64,000 nt of DNA from Chloroflexota bacterium. Lineage in GTDB: Bacteria > Chloroflexota > Dehalococcoidia > Lucifugimonadales > Lucifugimonadaceae. Shown here one piece after another: positions 18,572 to 27,249 of the stretch; the stretch's first letter is position 1; each line of letters starts with the position of its first letter. Below the pieces are notes generated by a model. That model saw only the letters and a program-made list of their open reading frames with translations. It had not been told where the DNA came from and did not search any database. The stretch is from NCBI GenBank assembly GCA_013204555.1, contig JABMNO010000058.1:1-64000 (forward strand), given 5' to 3'. Position numbers and translations under genes: made by a program.

Positions 18572-19717
18572 ATGCGTTGGGATCTATTAATCAAGGGCGG
18601 TCGGGTAATCGACCCTGCGAACGGCATTGATGACGTGCGGGATGTTGCCATATCTGGCAAAGTCGTCGAAACGGTCGCAGGCAACCTACCCGCGGATCAG
18701 GCGACAACCGTGGTGGACGCTACGGGAAAGATCGTAACGCCGGGGTTCATCGACCTCCACGTACACAATTTCGTGTCAGCTGGTGGTCGCCCAAGTGTCG
18801 ATTCAGACACCACGAATCTTGCGTTCGGAGTCACTACCGCCCTTGATGCAGGCACCGCAACACCCGCGCAGTATCCGCATTACTGGGAGACCGATATCGC
18901 GTCCACCAAAGTACGGCTCTACTCATTGGTGCGAATGCCAGACCCGTACGGCCCAGACCCCGCGACTGTGGCGGAGGTAAAGGATCTCATCACCAGCTAT
19001 GACACGCTTCTGGGCGTGAAGTTTCACCACTCCCAGCACTTCACCTCCTTGCCGCTCGCCAGAGAGGCCGCTGACTTTGGTGGTGGCATGCTGATGTGCG
19101 AGGCATACGGCGCGCCGATACCGCAGTTGCTCGACTGGATGAATCCCGGAGACATACTGACCCACACGTTCCACGCGGCATTCAGGTTTCCGATCTTCGA
19201 TCATCGCGGTAAGGTGTGGCAGCATCTCTGGGACGCGAAAGAGCGAGGCGTGTATCTGGATATCGGGCACGGAGCCAGGGGGTTCGCGTTCAGGACCATG
19301 GAGCAGGCGCTAGAGCAGGGCCTCAAGCCCGATACGATCAGCACAGATGTCCACGTTGGAAATGTTGATGGGCCTGTCTATGACATGCCCACAACGATGT
19401 CCAAGATGCTTGCTCTTGGCATTCCAATTTCAGAAGTGATTGATATGTCGACTCGCATCCCGGCCCGTGCACTCAGCCAGGAACGAGAGCTTGGTTCGCT
19501 ATCAGCCGGAACCGTCGCAGACGTGGTGGTCAGCCGGGTTGACGAGGGCAAGTTCAAGTACCTGGACGTATTGCATGAAGTCAGGAATGCAGACCAGCGG
19601 ATAGTCCCAGAAACGGTGGTGTATTCAGGCCAGATTTACGATGGTGGCCGATACTCGCCGGTGGAGATGAGCCACCAGCATGACGCTCCGCCTGATTTCA
19701 TCGTCAACGAGACATAG
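18572..19717 (+). CDS. Amidohydrolase/deacetylase, EF_0837/AHA_3915 type
   Basis: A 381-residue metallo-dependent hydrolase. KGGRVIDPANGIDDV opens the small beta domain; GFIDLHVHNF gives the HxH metal ligands after strand 1; GVKFHHSQ holds the likely carboxylated Lys and a following His; LTHTFHA provides another His; STDVHVGN carries the catalytic Asp; SLSAGTVADVVV closes the domain. Length is typical. It lies downstream of a SelA-like gene on the same strand, and its 3' end overlaps the convergent aldo/keto reductase gene by 14 bp. Inferred role: hydrolysis of an N-acyl, hydantoin-like or lactam compound. A second relative is at 28257. Confidence 0.85.
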   Translation: MRWDLLIKGGRVIDPANGIDDVRDVAISGKVVETVAGNLPADQATTVVDATGKIVTPGFIDLHVHNFVSAGGRPSVDSDTTNLAFGVTTALDAGTATPAQYPHYWETDIASTKVRLYSLVRMPDPYGPDPATVAEVKDLITSYDTLLGVKFHHSQHFTSLPLAREAADFGGGMLMCEAYGAPIPQLLDWMNPGDILTHTFHAAFRFPIFDHRGKVWQHLWDAKERGVYLDIGHGARGFAFRTMEQALEQGLKPDTISTDVHVGNVDGPVYDMPTTMSKMLALGIPISEVIDMSTRIPARALSQERELGSLSAGTVADVVVSRVDEGKFKYLDVLHEVRNADQRIVPETVVYSGQIYDGGRYSPVEMSHQHDAPPDFIVNET

Positions 19718-20732
19718 CTGGGGACACTTCCGTCTGTTCCTTGAAGTATGCGGCGACGGAGTAGTAGTCATCTGGCGTACCCGACGGTGCGGAATCCAGT
19801 ATCCCGGTCACTTCAGTGCGCTCAGATGGTGTGAGTTCCCAGTCGGCCGCAGCGGCGTTCTGGGCGATCTGCTCTGGTGAACTCGCACCTGCGATTACCG
19901 TGGCAACCGCTGGATCTGCGAGCAGCCACGCAAACGCCAGTTCGAGCACCGTGTGATCTCGCTCCCGCGCCCAGTCGTCTAGCTTCGCTACCATCGCCAG
20001 GTTGTCAGATGTAATCCACCTATCGGCTGTGCCAGTTTCGATCGCCATTCGCGTCCCTGCGACTGGCGATTGAGTCGCCGTCACCTTGCCTGAGAGCAGA
20101 CCCGCAGCGAGCGGCAGGTACGGAATGACCCCGATGCCATGCGCTCGACTGGCGGCCATCATCTCGGGCTCGGCAGAACGATTCAACATTGAATAGGCAA
20201 ACTGCGACGAGATGAACTTCTCCAGCCCCATCTCACGAGATACCCATAGCCCATCCACCATTCGCCAGGCTTCGAAGTTCGCGCAGCCGACGTAGCGCAC
20301 TTTTCCCTGTCTGACCAGATCGTCCATTGCCCGTAGCGTCTCGGCAAGAGGCATTCGGGTGTCAGGCCGGTGAATCATGTAGAGATCGATGTAATCCGTC
20401 TGTAGTCGATGAAGGCTCGCTTCTATGGCGTTCATCACGAACTTGCGAGAGCCACCAAAATTGTTCGGTCCGTGGACTCGTCTGCTTCCGAACTTGGTAG
20501 CGACGAGCATCTCATCTCTGCGACCAGCCAGGGACTGACCGATGTACTCCTCGGACTTTCCCTGTGCGTACACATTTGAGGTGTCAATGAAATTTATGCC
20601 AAGGTCGATGGCGGCATGAATTATGAAGGCAGACTCACTGGCATCCCGTCGGCCGGGTTCCCCAAAGGAGTTAGCGCCTAATCCGATCTCTGATACTTCG
20701 AGTCCGGAGTTACCAACATGCCTGTACTTCAT
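19704..20732 (-). CDS. Aldo/keto reductase
   Basis: A 342-residue NADPH-dependent (beta/alpha)8 oxidoreductase. Seen: NSGLEVSEIGLGANSFG at the start, DTSNVYAQGKSEEYIG with catalytic Asp and Tyr, LVATKFG with Lys, IDLYMIHRPD with His, and the C-terminal VIAGASSPEQ cofactor-binding segment. It fits the AKR group related to aryl-alcohol dehydrogenases and YghZ/Gpr. It is a single gene, convergent with the amidohydrolase and divergent from the sulfatase; a 182-bp intergenic region would hold both promoters. Substrate unknown. Confidence 0.85.
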   Translation of the reverse strand: MKYRHVGNSGLEVSEIGLGANSFGEPGRRDASESAFIIHAAIDLGINFIDTSNVYAQGKSEEYIGQSLAGRRDEMLVATKFGSRRVHGPNNFGGSRKFVMNAIEASLHRLQTDYIDLYMIHRPDTRMPLAETLRAMDDLVRQGKVRYVGCANFEAWRMVDGLWVSREMGLEKFISSQFAYSMLNRSAEPEMMAASRAHGIGVIPYLPLAAGLLSGKVTATQSPVAGTRMAIETGTADRWITSDNLAMVAKLDDWARERDHTVLELAFAWLLADPAVATVIAGASSPEQIAQNAAAADWELTPSERTEVTGILDSAPSGTPDDYYSVAAYFKEQTEVSPAMSR

Positions 20733-20914
20733 CTAATCGCAACCCATCTGATTTTCATTAGCGGGCTGCATTATAGGCAGCAACCCAGCCTTCAGGCGGT
20801 ATCATCGCCTGACGACCGGCCAACGACTGATTTCTTTGGTTGATTGGCAGAGACAGGTTTGAAACCTACCTATTTTGAAACCCGTCTTTCGGAAGTCGTT
20901 ACAAGGAGCATCAT

Positions 20915-22453
20915 TTGCCTTCGAAGAAACCAAACCTGATCTACCTGTTCACCGACCAGCAGCGCGCGGATACGATGGCCGCCTACGGGAACGACTGGAT
21001 TGAGACCCCCAATCTCAATCGACTCTCACAGGAGAGCTTTGTCTTTGAGAACGCCTACGTCAGCTCACCCATCTGCACGCCTTCTCGATCAACGCAACTG
21101 ACGGGACTCTGGCCGCACACCAACGGCTGCATCAAGAACAACATTCCGCTTCCAGACCACGTCAAGACAGTGGCCGAACTGATCCCTGATGACTATCACA
21201 CCGCCTACTACGGTAAATGGCATCTGGGCGATGAGGTAATCCGACGACGTGGCTGGGACGAGTGGCACTCCATCGAGGATCAGTACCGCATCTGGAATAC
21301 GAAGCCGGAACACGATGAAGTGCTAAGTGACTACCACCACTACCTTGTGAAGCAGGGATATGAGCCAGACAAAGAATCCAACGGCAAGATGGTCTTTTCA
21401 CGGCCATTCACCGCACGCTTGCCAGAGGAGCATTCCAAGGCTACGTATCTCGGCAATCGCGTCGTTGAATTTGTAGACCGCAATAAGGAAGGCCCATTCG
21501 CTCTCTACGTGAACATGTTGGAACCGCATCCGCCGTATGACGGCCCATTCAACTCACAGTACGATCCGAATGATCTTCCCCAGAGTCCAGCCTTCATGAA
21601 AAACCCGCCGGAAAACTCGTCTGGAATGCATAGGCTCATGGCAGCCGCTCAGCAGCAGCAGTCGCACGAGCCATCTGGCAGTGGCAACGCCAACCTCTTT
21701 GGCCGCGATATGCCTCCCGAAGAGGCCGCGGCCGAAGGGCCAGCCGCTAATACCGAGGCTGCCTACCGGGATATTCAGGCGAGGTATTACGGGTTGATGA
21801 CTCTTGTTGATAGGGCAGTCGGAAAAATACTCGATGCGGTTGAAGAGGCGGGAATCGCAGATAACACAATTATCGTGTTCACTTCAGAGCATGGTGACCA
21901 GATGGGCGAACACAACATCTTCCAGAAGGTCGTGATGTATGAGCAGTCGCTGCGTGTGCCCATGCTGATCCGGGCGCCGTGGCTCGGCAGCGGGCGCGTG
22001 TCTGGAAGGTACAGTCATATCGATACCGTCCCAACGCTGTTAGATCTGTTGGGCACGTCGGTGCCGGACGATCTTCAGGGCGAGAGCCAGGCGGGTGCGC
22101 TTCGTGATCAGGCTAGCCAGTTAGATCAGGACGTGTTCCTCGATTGGAACGGGCGCAGCATTGACCTCACCTTCCCGCTAACCGAGTTGGAGCGGATGAG
22201 GGAGATCCCCCACAAGTGCGTTGTCGCAGCCGACGGGTGGAAGCTCAACCTCTCCGTGGGAGACCAGTGCGAACTGTACAACCTCAATGATGATCCGTTT
22301 GAGCAGACTAATCTGTTCGATGATCCCTCTCACTCGGACCGCACACTGAGGTTGGCGAAGAAGATCAGGGCATGGCAGCTGGCAACCGGAGATACGGCTT
22401 TAATTCCAGACGTGTACCCCGGCATTGGCTATGTCGAGGGGATGAAGTCGTAG
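20915..22453 (+). CDS. Sulfatase (Cys-type, alkaline phosphatase superfamily)
   Basis: A 512-residue arylsulfatase-family protein starting at TTG 20915 behind an AAGGAG ribosome-binding site. N-terminal NLIYLFTDQQRADT supplies metal ligands (Asp 14 region), and CTPSR at 54-58 is the C-x-P-x-R sulfatase signature, where Cys54 would be converted to formylglycine. YYGKWHLGD and FTSEHGDQMGEHNIFQK complete the active site. There is an unusual Gln/Ala-rich insert at roughly residues 243-285. No signal peptide, so it would act on small imported sulfate esters in the cytoplasm. No formylglycine-generating enzyme or anaerobic maturase is in the window. Its neighbours suggest degradation of sulfated sugars or organics. 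Confidence 0.9.
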   Translation: MPSKKPNLIYLFTDQQRADTMAAYGNDWIETPNLNRLSQESFVFENAYVSSPICTPSRSTQLTGLWPHTNGCIKNNIPLPDHVKTVAELIPDDYHTAYYGKWHLGDEVIRRRGWDEWHSIEDQYRIWNTKPEHDEVLSDYHHYLVKQGYEPDKESNGKMVFSRPFTARLPEEHSKATYLGNRVVEFVDRNKEGPFALYVNMLEPHPPYDGPFNSQYDPNDLPQSPAFMKNPPENSSGMHRLMAAAQQQQSHEPSGSGNANLFGRDMPPEEAAAEGPAANTEAAYRDIQARYYGLMTLVDRAVGKILDAVEEAGIADNTIIVFTSEHGDQMGEHNIFQKVVMYEQSLRVPMLIRAPWLGSGRVSGRYSHIDTVPTLLDLLGTSVPDDLQGESQAGALRDQASQLDQDVFLDWNGRSIDLTFPLTELERMREIPHKCVVAADGWKLNLSVGDQCELYNLNDDPFEQTNLFDDPSHSDRTLRLAKKIRAWQLATGDTALIPDVYPGIGYVEGMKS

Positions 22454-22502
22454 GGGCGTCTGCGGTAGCTGCGCCTGGGAACTCGATGGTGGGTGCGCCC
22501 CC

Positions 22503-22931
22503 TCAGAACGAACTTCGCCGCCCCCTGAATTTGTACATCCCAAGAGCGCTGTTTGACGCGTTCGCTCCCAGCACTGCGCCGAATATAACCACCTGTGTAA
22601 GTCGCTGATTCAAGATGTAAAGATCAGGGTGATCCAGCACAGCGTCTCCGATGAAGTAGGCGATCAGCGCTCCGACGGTGCCGGATAACGCCGCAGCCAA
22701 CACTGTAAGTGCTGTGCCAACGCGGGTTTCCGTCAAACTGAACCAGGCCAGCAGTGCGCCACCAGCCGCTCCGAATCCGAGTACGAGCATCCTGACGAAG
22801 AACGCCAGCTCGTCTCCCGCCGCGGGTGATGGGACCACTAGCCCGTTGAAGAGCATTCCGATGAACGCTCCCACCAACCCCAGGATCACACCTACGACAA
22901 TCCGGACGAGCAGAACACTGAGAGATTCCAT
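22503..22931 (-). CDS. Small membrane protein, unknown
   Basis: A 142-residue protein with four predicted membrane helices (about residues 7-29, 44-63, 71-92 and 107-125) and a short Arg-rich C-terminus ending in RGRRSSF. The helices are Gly/Ala-rich with VGVILGLVGAFIGMLFNG-type packing motifs. I do not recognise a family. It begins 29 bp after the stop of the mannonate dehydratase-like gene on the same strand, so the two are probably one transcript, and it converges on the sulfatase gene. Confidence 0.65.
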   Translation of the reverse strand: MESLSVLLVRIVVGVILGLVGAFIGMLFNGLVVPSPAAGDELAFFVRMLVLGFGAAGGALLAWFSLTETRVGTALTVLAAALSGTVGALIAYFIGDAVLDHPDLYILNQRLTQVVIFGAVLGANASNSALGMYKFRGRRSSF

Positions 22932-22960
22932 TTAGGTTTCCCGGCAGAATGGTGATGGGG

Positions 22961-23941
22961 TCAACTCGCTGCGACCGCCTGCAACGCCGCGTTGATGTAG
23001 CCGTAGCAGTACGCGAATCCGACGCGTCGCGCATTGTCCCCGGCAAGCCCTGGAACATGGTCGGGCATGATCATGTACGGGTACTCAACGTCCCGGTACA
23101 CTCTCAACGCCCTGAGCATGTCTATATCCCCTTCATCCGGGAAAACCTCGGTGAAATCCAGAAATCCACCCTTGATGTTCCTGAAGTGGACGTTGAATAT
23201 CTTTTTGCGTTCGCCAAAGTACCGGATTACATCGTAGATTTCTTCACCCGGATTCTCGAGCATTTCAGAGACCGTCCCCTGGCAGAAGTTCAATCCGTGA
23301 TAAGGACTCTCGTGCATGCCAATGAACTTCTTGAGCCCATCTACGGTTCCCATTACTCGGGCAACGCCACGGTAGGTTCGATCTCCAATTCCGGGATCCT
23401 GCGGGTGGCAGGCAATCTGCACACGGTTGGATTCCGCAACAGGGACCACTCGCGAGAGGAAGTAGTCAATCCTCTCCCACATCGTGTCTGCGTCGGCTGA
23501 TCCGCCTTCGTACTCTCCCAGGTCTTGATCAAGTTTCGAGTATTTAAACGAGGAAAGTTCAGCGCCACCTCTGCCGAAGCGAGGCTCAGTTCTCATGTGC
23601 CCCAGGATGGTGATGTTGTATCGCAGCGCCCGGATGCCTGCTGCACCAGACTCTTCAATCAGATTGCATATCTGGTCGATTTCCCTGTCACGCTCAGCGC
23701 TGGGGCCCAGGAAGACATGTGGGGAATCGTTGTCAAACGCTGACCGGGAACCCAACGGCATCAGCGACATGTCCAACTCAATGCCATAACCGCTCAGTTT
23801 TTCTTTATGGGCAGACAGGGCATCTCTGTCCCATGTCGTCCAGTGTCCGGCTGGATCAGACGAGATGTGATTCACGCCGAGCTGTGAGAGGACTCGAAGT
23901 TCGTCATCCGTATCCGCTTGACCCTGAGTACCTAGATACAC
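22961..23941 (-). CDS. uxuA: Mannonate dehydratase-like enzyme (UxuA family, TIM barrel)
   Basis: A 326-residue protein starting at GTG 23941 with a well-spaced GGAG ribosome-binding site. Features matching UxuA are HPQDPG, NFCQGTVSEM, KIFNVHFRNI, FPDEGDIDM and MPDHVPG, which together supply the metal and substrate residues of the xylose-isomerase-like barrel. Known reaction of the family: D-mannonate to 2-keto-3-deoxygluconate in hexuronate breakdown. The protein is somewhat shorter than E. coli UxuA (about 394), and many marine relatives are untested, so another sugar acid is possible. It is next to a sulfatase and a solute importer, fitting a sugar-acid catabolic island. Confidence 0.75.
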   Translation of the reverse strand: MYLGTQGQADTDDELRVLSQLGVNHISSDPAGHWTTWDRDALSAHKEKLSGYGIELDMSLMPLGSRSAFDNDSPHVFLGPSAERDREIDQICNLIEESGAAGIRALRYNITILGHMRTEPRFGRGGAELSSFKYSKLDQDLGEYEGGSADADTMWERIDYFLSRVVPVAESNRVQIACHPQDPGIGDRTYRGVARVMGTVDGLKKFIGMHESPYHGLNFCQGTVSEMLENPGEEIYDVIRYFGERKKIFNVHFRNIKGGFLDFTEVFPDEGDIDMLRALRVYRDVEYPYMIMPDHVPGLAGDNARRVGFAYCYGYINAALQAVAAS

Positions 23942-24078
23942 GTCATCTCTCCAATCCCCCGTAATTTTTCAGAAGTCTATCGGGACTTAGCGGTTCACGC
24001 TGGGTTATCCGCAGGGGGGTGAGCATGAAATCGTTCGAGTACCATTCAAATCCCAAGAGAAAGTAGTCAGATTCGGAT

Positions 24079-24107
24079 TGACACCCTGATATTTATTCCA
24101 TAATCTC
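24079..24107 (+). promoter_or_regulatory. Sigma-70-type promoter for the solute-binding protein gene
   Basis: A perfect TTGACA (24079-24084) is followed after 17 bases by TAATCT (24102-24107), about 110 bp before the lipoprotein start. The intergenic position, spacing and direction fit a housekeeping promoter for the importer genes. Confidence 0.6.
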
Positions 24108-24218
24108 CCTCGATATTCGCGATGCCCGCCATTATCGGAGCGGTATCAGCCTTTTACTCGGTGTAATAGCTGGAATGTGGGCGACGCCAGAAACGAACCT
24201 CGTTAAGGGGGCAGATCC

Positions 24219-26171
24219 ATGCACAAGATCGTTCGCACACGTTGGTCACTCGCCTTATTGGGATTGACCATGCTCGGCCTGATCGCTTGCGGTTCCACGG
24301 AAACGATTATCCAGACTGTTGAAGTCCCGGTTGAAAGGGTGGTGACCGAGCAGGTCATCCAAACAGTGGAAGTCGAGAAAGTGGTCACTGAGCAAGTTGT
24401 TCAGACAGTAGAGGTTGACAGGATTGTCAATCAGGAAGTGCTTGTTGAAGTTACTGCGGTTCCTGAAACTGCAGTACCCACATTCTTCGGCTTGCCAATT
24501 CCAGAGTCGAACCCCAGTGGCGAAGGCCTCCCATCGCCGAAGTCCAAATCTGGGACGGCCGTCATCCGAACGGGACTTGAACTCAGGGGGAGTGGAATCC
24601 CCGGAGATGAAAGCCCGTTCCTACCACAAAGCGTAAGTGAGAAATTCTTTCTGACCGACAAGGGCGGCAACGCCGTTCCGCAAGTAGTCGATTCATGGGA
24701 TCTCGCTACTGACCTGTCAAGCATTACGTTCAAGTTGCAAGAGGGAGTTCCATTCCACGGGGGATACGGAAACCTCAGTTCTGCTGACGTTGTGTGGTCC
24801 TACAACATGGGTAACCCGGGCTACACGCCGGAAAGCACAACTGACGGTGGCGCCAGCTGGATTTCCTTCCTTGGGAATGAACCGGTGACGGCAATTGATG
24901 ACCTGACCGTCAGGTTCCCAATAGCGCAGTTTGATGTCCGATGGGACACGTTCCTGTTTGGTCAGTCTGGTCTTGCACTGGGAATAACAAGTAAGGCCGC
25001 CTACGATCAGAATGGCGAAGATTGGGCGCGAGAAAATGTCATTGGTACGGGACCGTTCCAAGTGGAGCGGTACGTACGTGATGACATCCTTGAGGTGAGC
25101 GCTGTAAAGCCGCACCACCGTGCGACTCCCAGCATTGACACGCTCATTACCCAGTCAATTCCTGACACATCGGTCGCCGAGGCTGCATTCAAGACGGGCG
25201 CCATTGACATCCTGTCAGGGCCATTGAACTTGCGGAACGTTGGTGGATTCACCGCTGACGGCTATGCCGTATTGAGCGCCGGTGCGGGCAGCTTCCATAC
25301 CATTAGTTTCTCCGGAAACTACTGGGAACGGACCCACTACACCACTGGTGAGGACCTTGGCCCGAACTTTGCCGTCAACAATTCAATCCCGTGGATTGGA
25401 GACCCGCAACGAGACAGCTTTGGGAATCCTCCTGAAGGTATGACCAACATGGAACGGGCCGCTCTGGTCCGTAAGGCGCTCTCGCTTGCGATCGACCGCG
25501 TGGCTATCGCAGAGGTGCTGACTGGTGGCGCGGGGTGGCCCGGCTACATCTACGGTGCTGATTTCCACAATCCCAACTGGGATGACAAGTGGAACCTTGA
25601 GTTTGATCCATCTGCTGCTGAAGCAATGCTCGATCAGGCTGGATACCCACGTAATGACAAAGGCATCAGGTTTGAGATGCCATTCTTCATTCGGTTGGGA
25701 CGTGGTGATGAAGAAATTGGTACAGCCGTAGTTGGGATGTGGAGCGAGATTGGCGTCGACATGCAGGACTGGAAGGCCCAGTACCAGACCTACAGGCCAA
25801 ACCTTGTGGGTCGGACGGCGATTGCACCGTGGATTCACTCCGCCGGTGCAGAAAGCCCACAGGCCCCCTGGGACTGGCCAGTGATGGGTACCGCTGAATG
25901 CTCAAGTGGTCGTGGTGGTTTCAACATTGGGATTGAAATCAGAGAACTCTGTGAGTTCTTTACCGCCATGAGCGCAGAGCCAGATAAGGCCAAGCGAATT
26001 GAACTCAGGAACGACATCAACGACTTCCTGTTCGAGTGGAACCCCGTGATCGCAACGATCGCCGTTCCTCAAATTGCACTGGCTAACCCGAACAAGATCG
26101 CATCGTGGGATATGCCTCTCTCAGTACGAGAAGCGCAGACCCACCACCCGGAATTCCTGGTACTGAAGTAG
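24219..26171 (+). CDS. ABC importer solute-binding lipoprotein, family 5 (peptide/nickel/opine type)
   Basis: A 650-residue secreted protein. Residues 1-24 are a lipoprotein signal ending in the lipobox LIAC, so it is tethered to the membrane. After it comes a repetitive Val/Glu/Thr/Gln tether (units like QTVEVEKVVTEQV), a typical feature of Chloroflexota binding proteins. The SBP_bac_5 domain follows: VVDSWDLATDLSSITFKL, VTAIDDLTVRF, VIGTGPFQVERY, and ALSLAIDRVAIAEVL. Such proteins bind oligopeptides, opines or related compounds and pass them to DppBC-type permeases, which are encoded next. A strong hairpin separates it from the permease genes and probably sets their expression ratio. Confidence 0.9.
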   Translation: MHKIVRTRWSLALLGLTMLGLIACGSTETIIQTVEVPVERVVTEQVIQTVEVEKVVTEQVVQTVEVDRIVNQEVLVEVTAVPETAVPTFFGLPIPESNPSGEGLPSPKSKSGTAVIRTGLELRGSGIPGDESPFLPQSVSEKFFLTDKGGNAVPQVVDSWDLATDLSSITFKLQEGVPFHGGYGNLSSADVVWSYNMGNPGYTPESTTDGGASWISFLGNEPVTAIDDLTVRFPIAQFDVRWDTFLFGQSGLALGITSKAAYDQNGEDWARENVIGTGPFQVERYVRDDILEVSAVKPHHRATPSIDTLITQSIPDTSVAEAAFKTGAIDILSGPLNLRNVGGFTADGYAVLSAGAGSFHTISFSGNYWERTHYTTGEDLGPNFAVNNSIPWIGDPQRDSFGNPPEGMTNMERAALVRKALSLAIDRVAIAEVLTGGAGWPGYIYGADFHNPNWDDKWNLEFDPSAAEAMLDQAGYPRNDKGIRFEMPFFIRLGRGDEEIGTAVVGMWSEIGVDMQDWKAQYQTYRPNLVGRTAIAPWIHSAGAESPQAPWDWPVMGTAECSSGRGGFNIGIEIRELCEFFTAMSAEPDKAKRIELRNDINDFLFEWNPVIATIAVPQIALANPNKIASWDMPLSVREAQTHHPEFLVLK

Positions 26172-26190
26172 TCAAGTAGACAGAATATTG

Positions 26191-26241
26191 CACCCGGTCT
26201 GCCGTGTGGATTGGATATCCAATCTCACGGCAGGCCGGGTG
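26191..26241 (+). terminator. Long intercistronic hairpin (attenuator or RNA-stabilising)
   Basis: A 16-bp stem CACCCGGTCTGCCGTG (26191-26206) pairs with 26226-26241 with one G-T wobble. Between the arms is the self-complementary GATTGGATATCCAATC, which extends the structure. Only a short TTT follows. It lies between the binding-protein gene and the permease genes, the usual place for partial termination or 3'-end protection. Confidence 0.75.
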
Positions 26242-26286
26242 TTTGACTGGAATGCATGTCAGTAAAAAGAGGACGGCTGTTTCAGC

Positions 26287-27249
26287 TTGGTTAGAAAGTT
26301 CCTACTGTTACGCCTCGTTTTCGCCATCCTGTCGCTGATCGGTGCAACGACTGTCGTATTCGGCTTATCGCATGCCAAAGAAGATCCGATCAACCTATTT
26401 ATCAATGCCGATGGCTACTTCATAGCGCCTGAGACCCTCGAAGCTCTTCGGGAGAAGTGGGGGCTCGATAAACCGCTTGTGATCCAGTACACGACGTGGC
26501 TGGGTAACGTGATCCGAGGTGACCTTGGACGCAGTGTTGCGTCGCAGCGTCCAATTACCACAATCATGAAAGAGCGGTGGGGAGCTACCGTTCAACTCGC
26601 CGTAGCCGCCTGGATATTTGGAACATTCATCGGGATCCCTCTGGGTGTTTTATCCGCACTAAAGCGGGGTACATCTTGGGATTATGTAGCGCGATTCGTC
26701 GCCCTTTTTGGGCAGTCACTTCCCGCATTTTGGATTGCACTTGTTGGTATCTGGATATTCGGTGTCTGGTTGGAATGGTTACCGGTCTTTGGGAGGGGGG
26801 ATACCGAACCATTAACGGAGCGATGGAAATATTTCGTGATGCCCACCATAGTCCTGGGCTGGGCTCCGCTTGCCGGATATCTGCGGATCACGCGCTCCTC
26901 CATGCTTGAAGTTATGGATTCAGAGTACGTAAAACTCGCCCGCGCCAAAGGGGCGAGTTCGTCCAAAGTCATCTGGAAGCATGCCTTCCGAAACGCTCTG
27001 ATTCAGCCGATCACCGTATCTACTCTATTGCTTGCTGGATTCCTTGATGGCGCTGTGCTTGTCGAGTCTGTTTTCGCCTGGCCTGGTGTTGGGCGGGTAT
27101 CTGTTGAAGCAGTGAACTCGAACGATTTCACAGTCCTGATGGGAACGGTGTTTATCTTTACGGCGCTTTACGTTGTGATGAGTTTCATCACAGACATCCT
27201 CTATACGGTCATCGACCCCCGGATTCGACTGGGGACTGAAGTCGATTGA
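26287..27249 (+). CDS. ABC importer permease, DppB/OppB type
   Basis: A 320-residue inner-membrane protein with six predicted helices: an N-terminal helix, the family element GLDKPLVIQYTTWLGNVIRGDLGRS, and a C-terminal permease domain with the EAA loop (YVKLARAKGASSSKVIWKHA) that contacts the ATPase. The start is a TTG at 26287; no ATG is better placed. It is the first permease of a heterodimer with the next gene, with which it overlaps by 4 bp. Substrate is probably a peptide or opine-like compound, judged from the family-5 binding protein. No ATPase gene follows. Confidence 0.9.
   Translation: MVRKFLLLRLVFAILSLIGATTVVFGLSHAKEDPINLFINADGYFIAPETLEALREKWGLDKPLVIQYTTWLGNVIRGDLGRSVASQRPITTIMKERWGATVQLAVAAWIFGTFIGIPLGVLSALKRGTSWDYVARFVALFGQSLPAFWIALVGIWIFGVWLEWLPVFGRGDTEPLTERWKYFVMPTIVLGWAPLAGYLRITRSSMLEVMDSEYVKLARAKGASSSKVIWKHAFRNALIQPITVSTLLLAGFLDGAVLVESVFAWPGVGRVSVEAVNSNDFTVLMGTVFIFTALYVVMSFITDILYTVIDPRIRLGTEVD

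Noticed and set aside
22624-23058. A 144-codon minus-strand frame across the membrane protein and UxuA-like genes
   Set aside because: It overlaps both supported genes in another frame and is Arg/Cys-rich without motifs.
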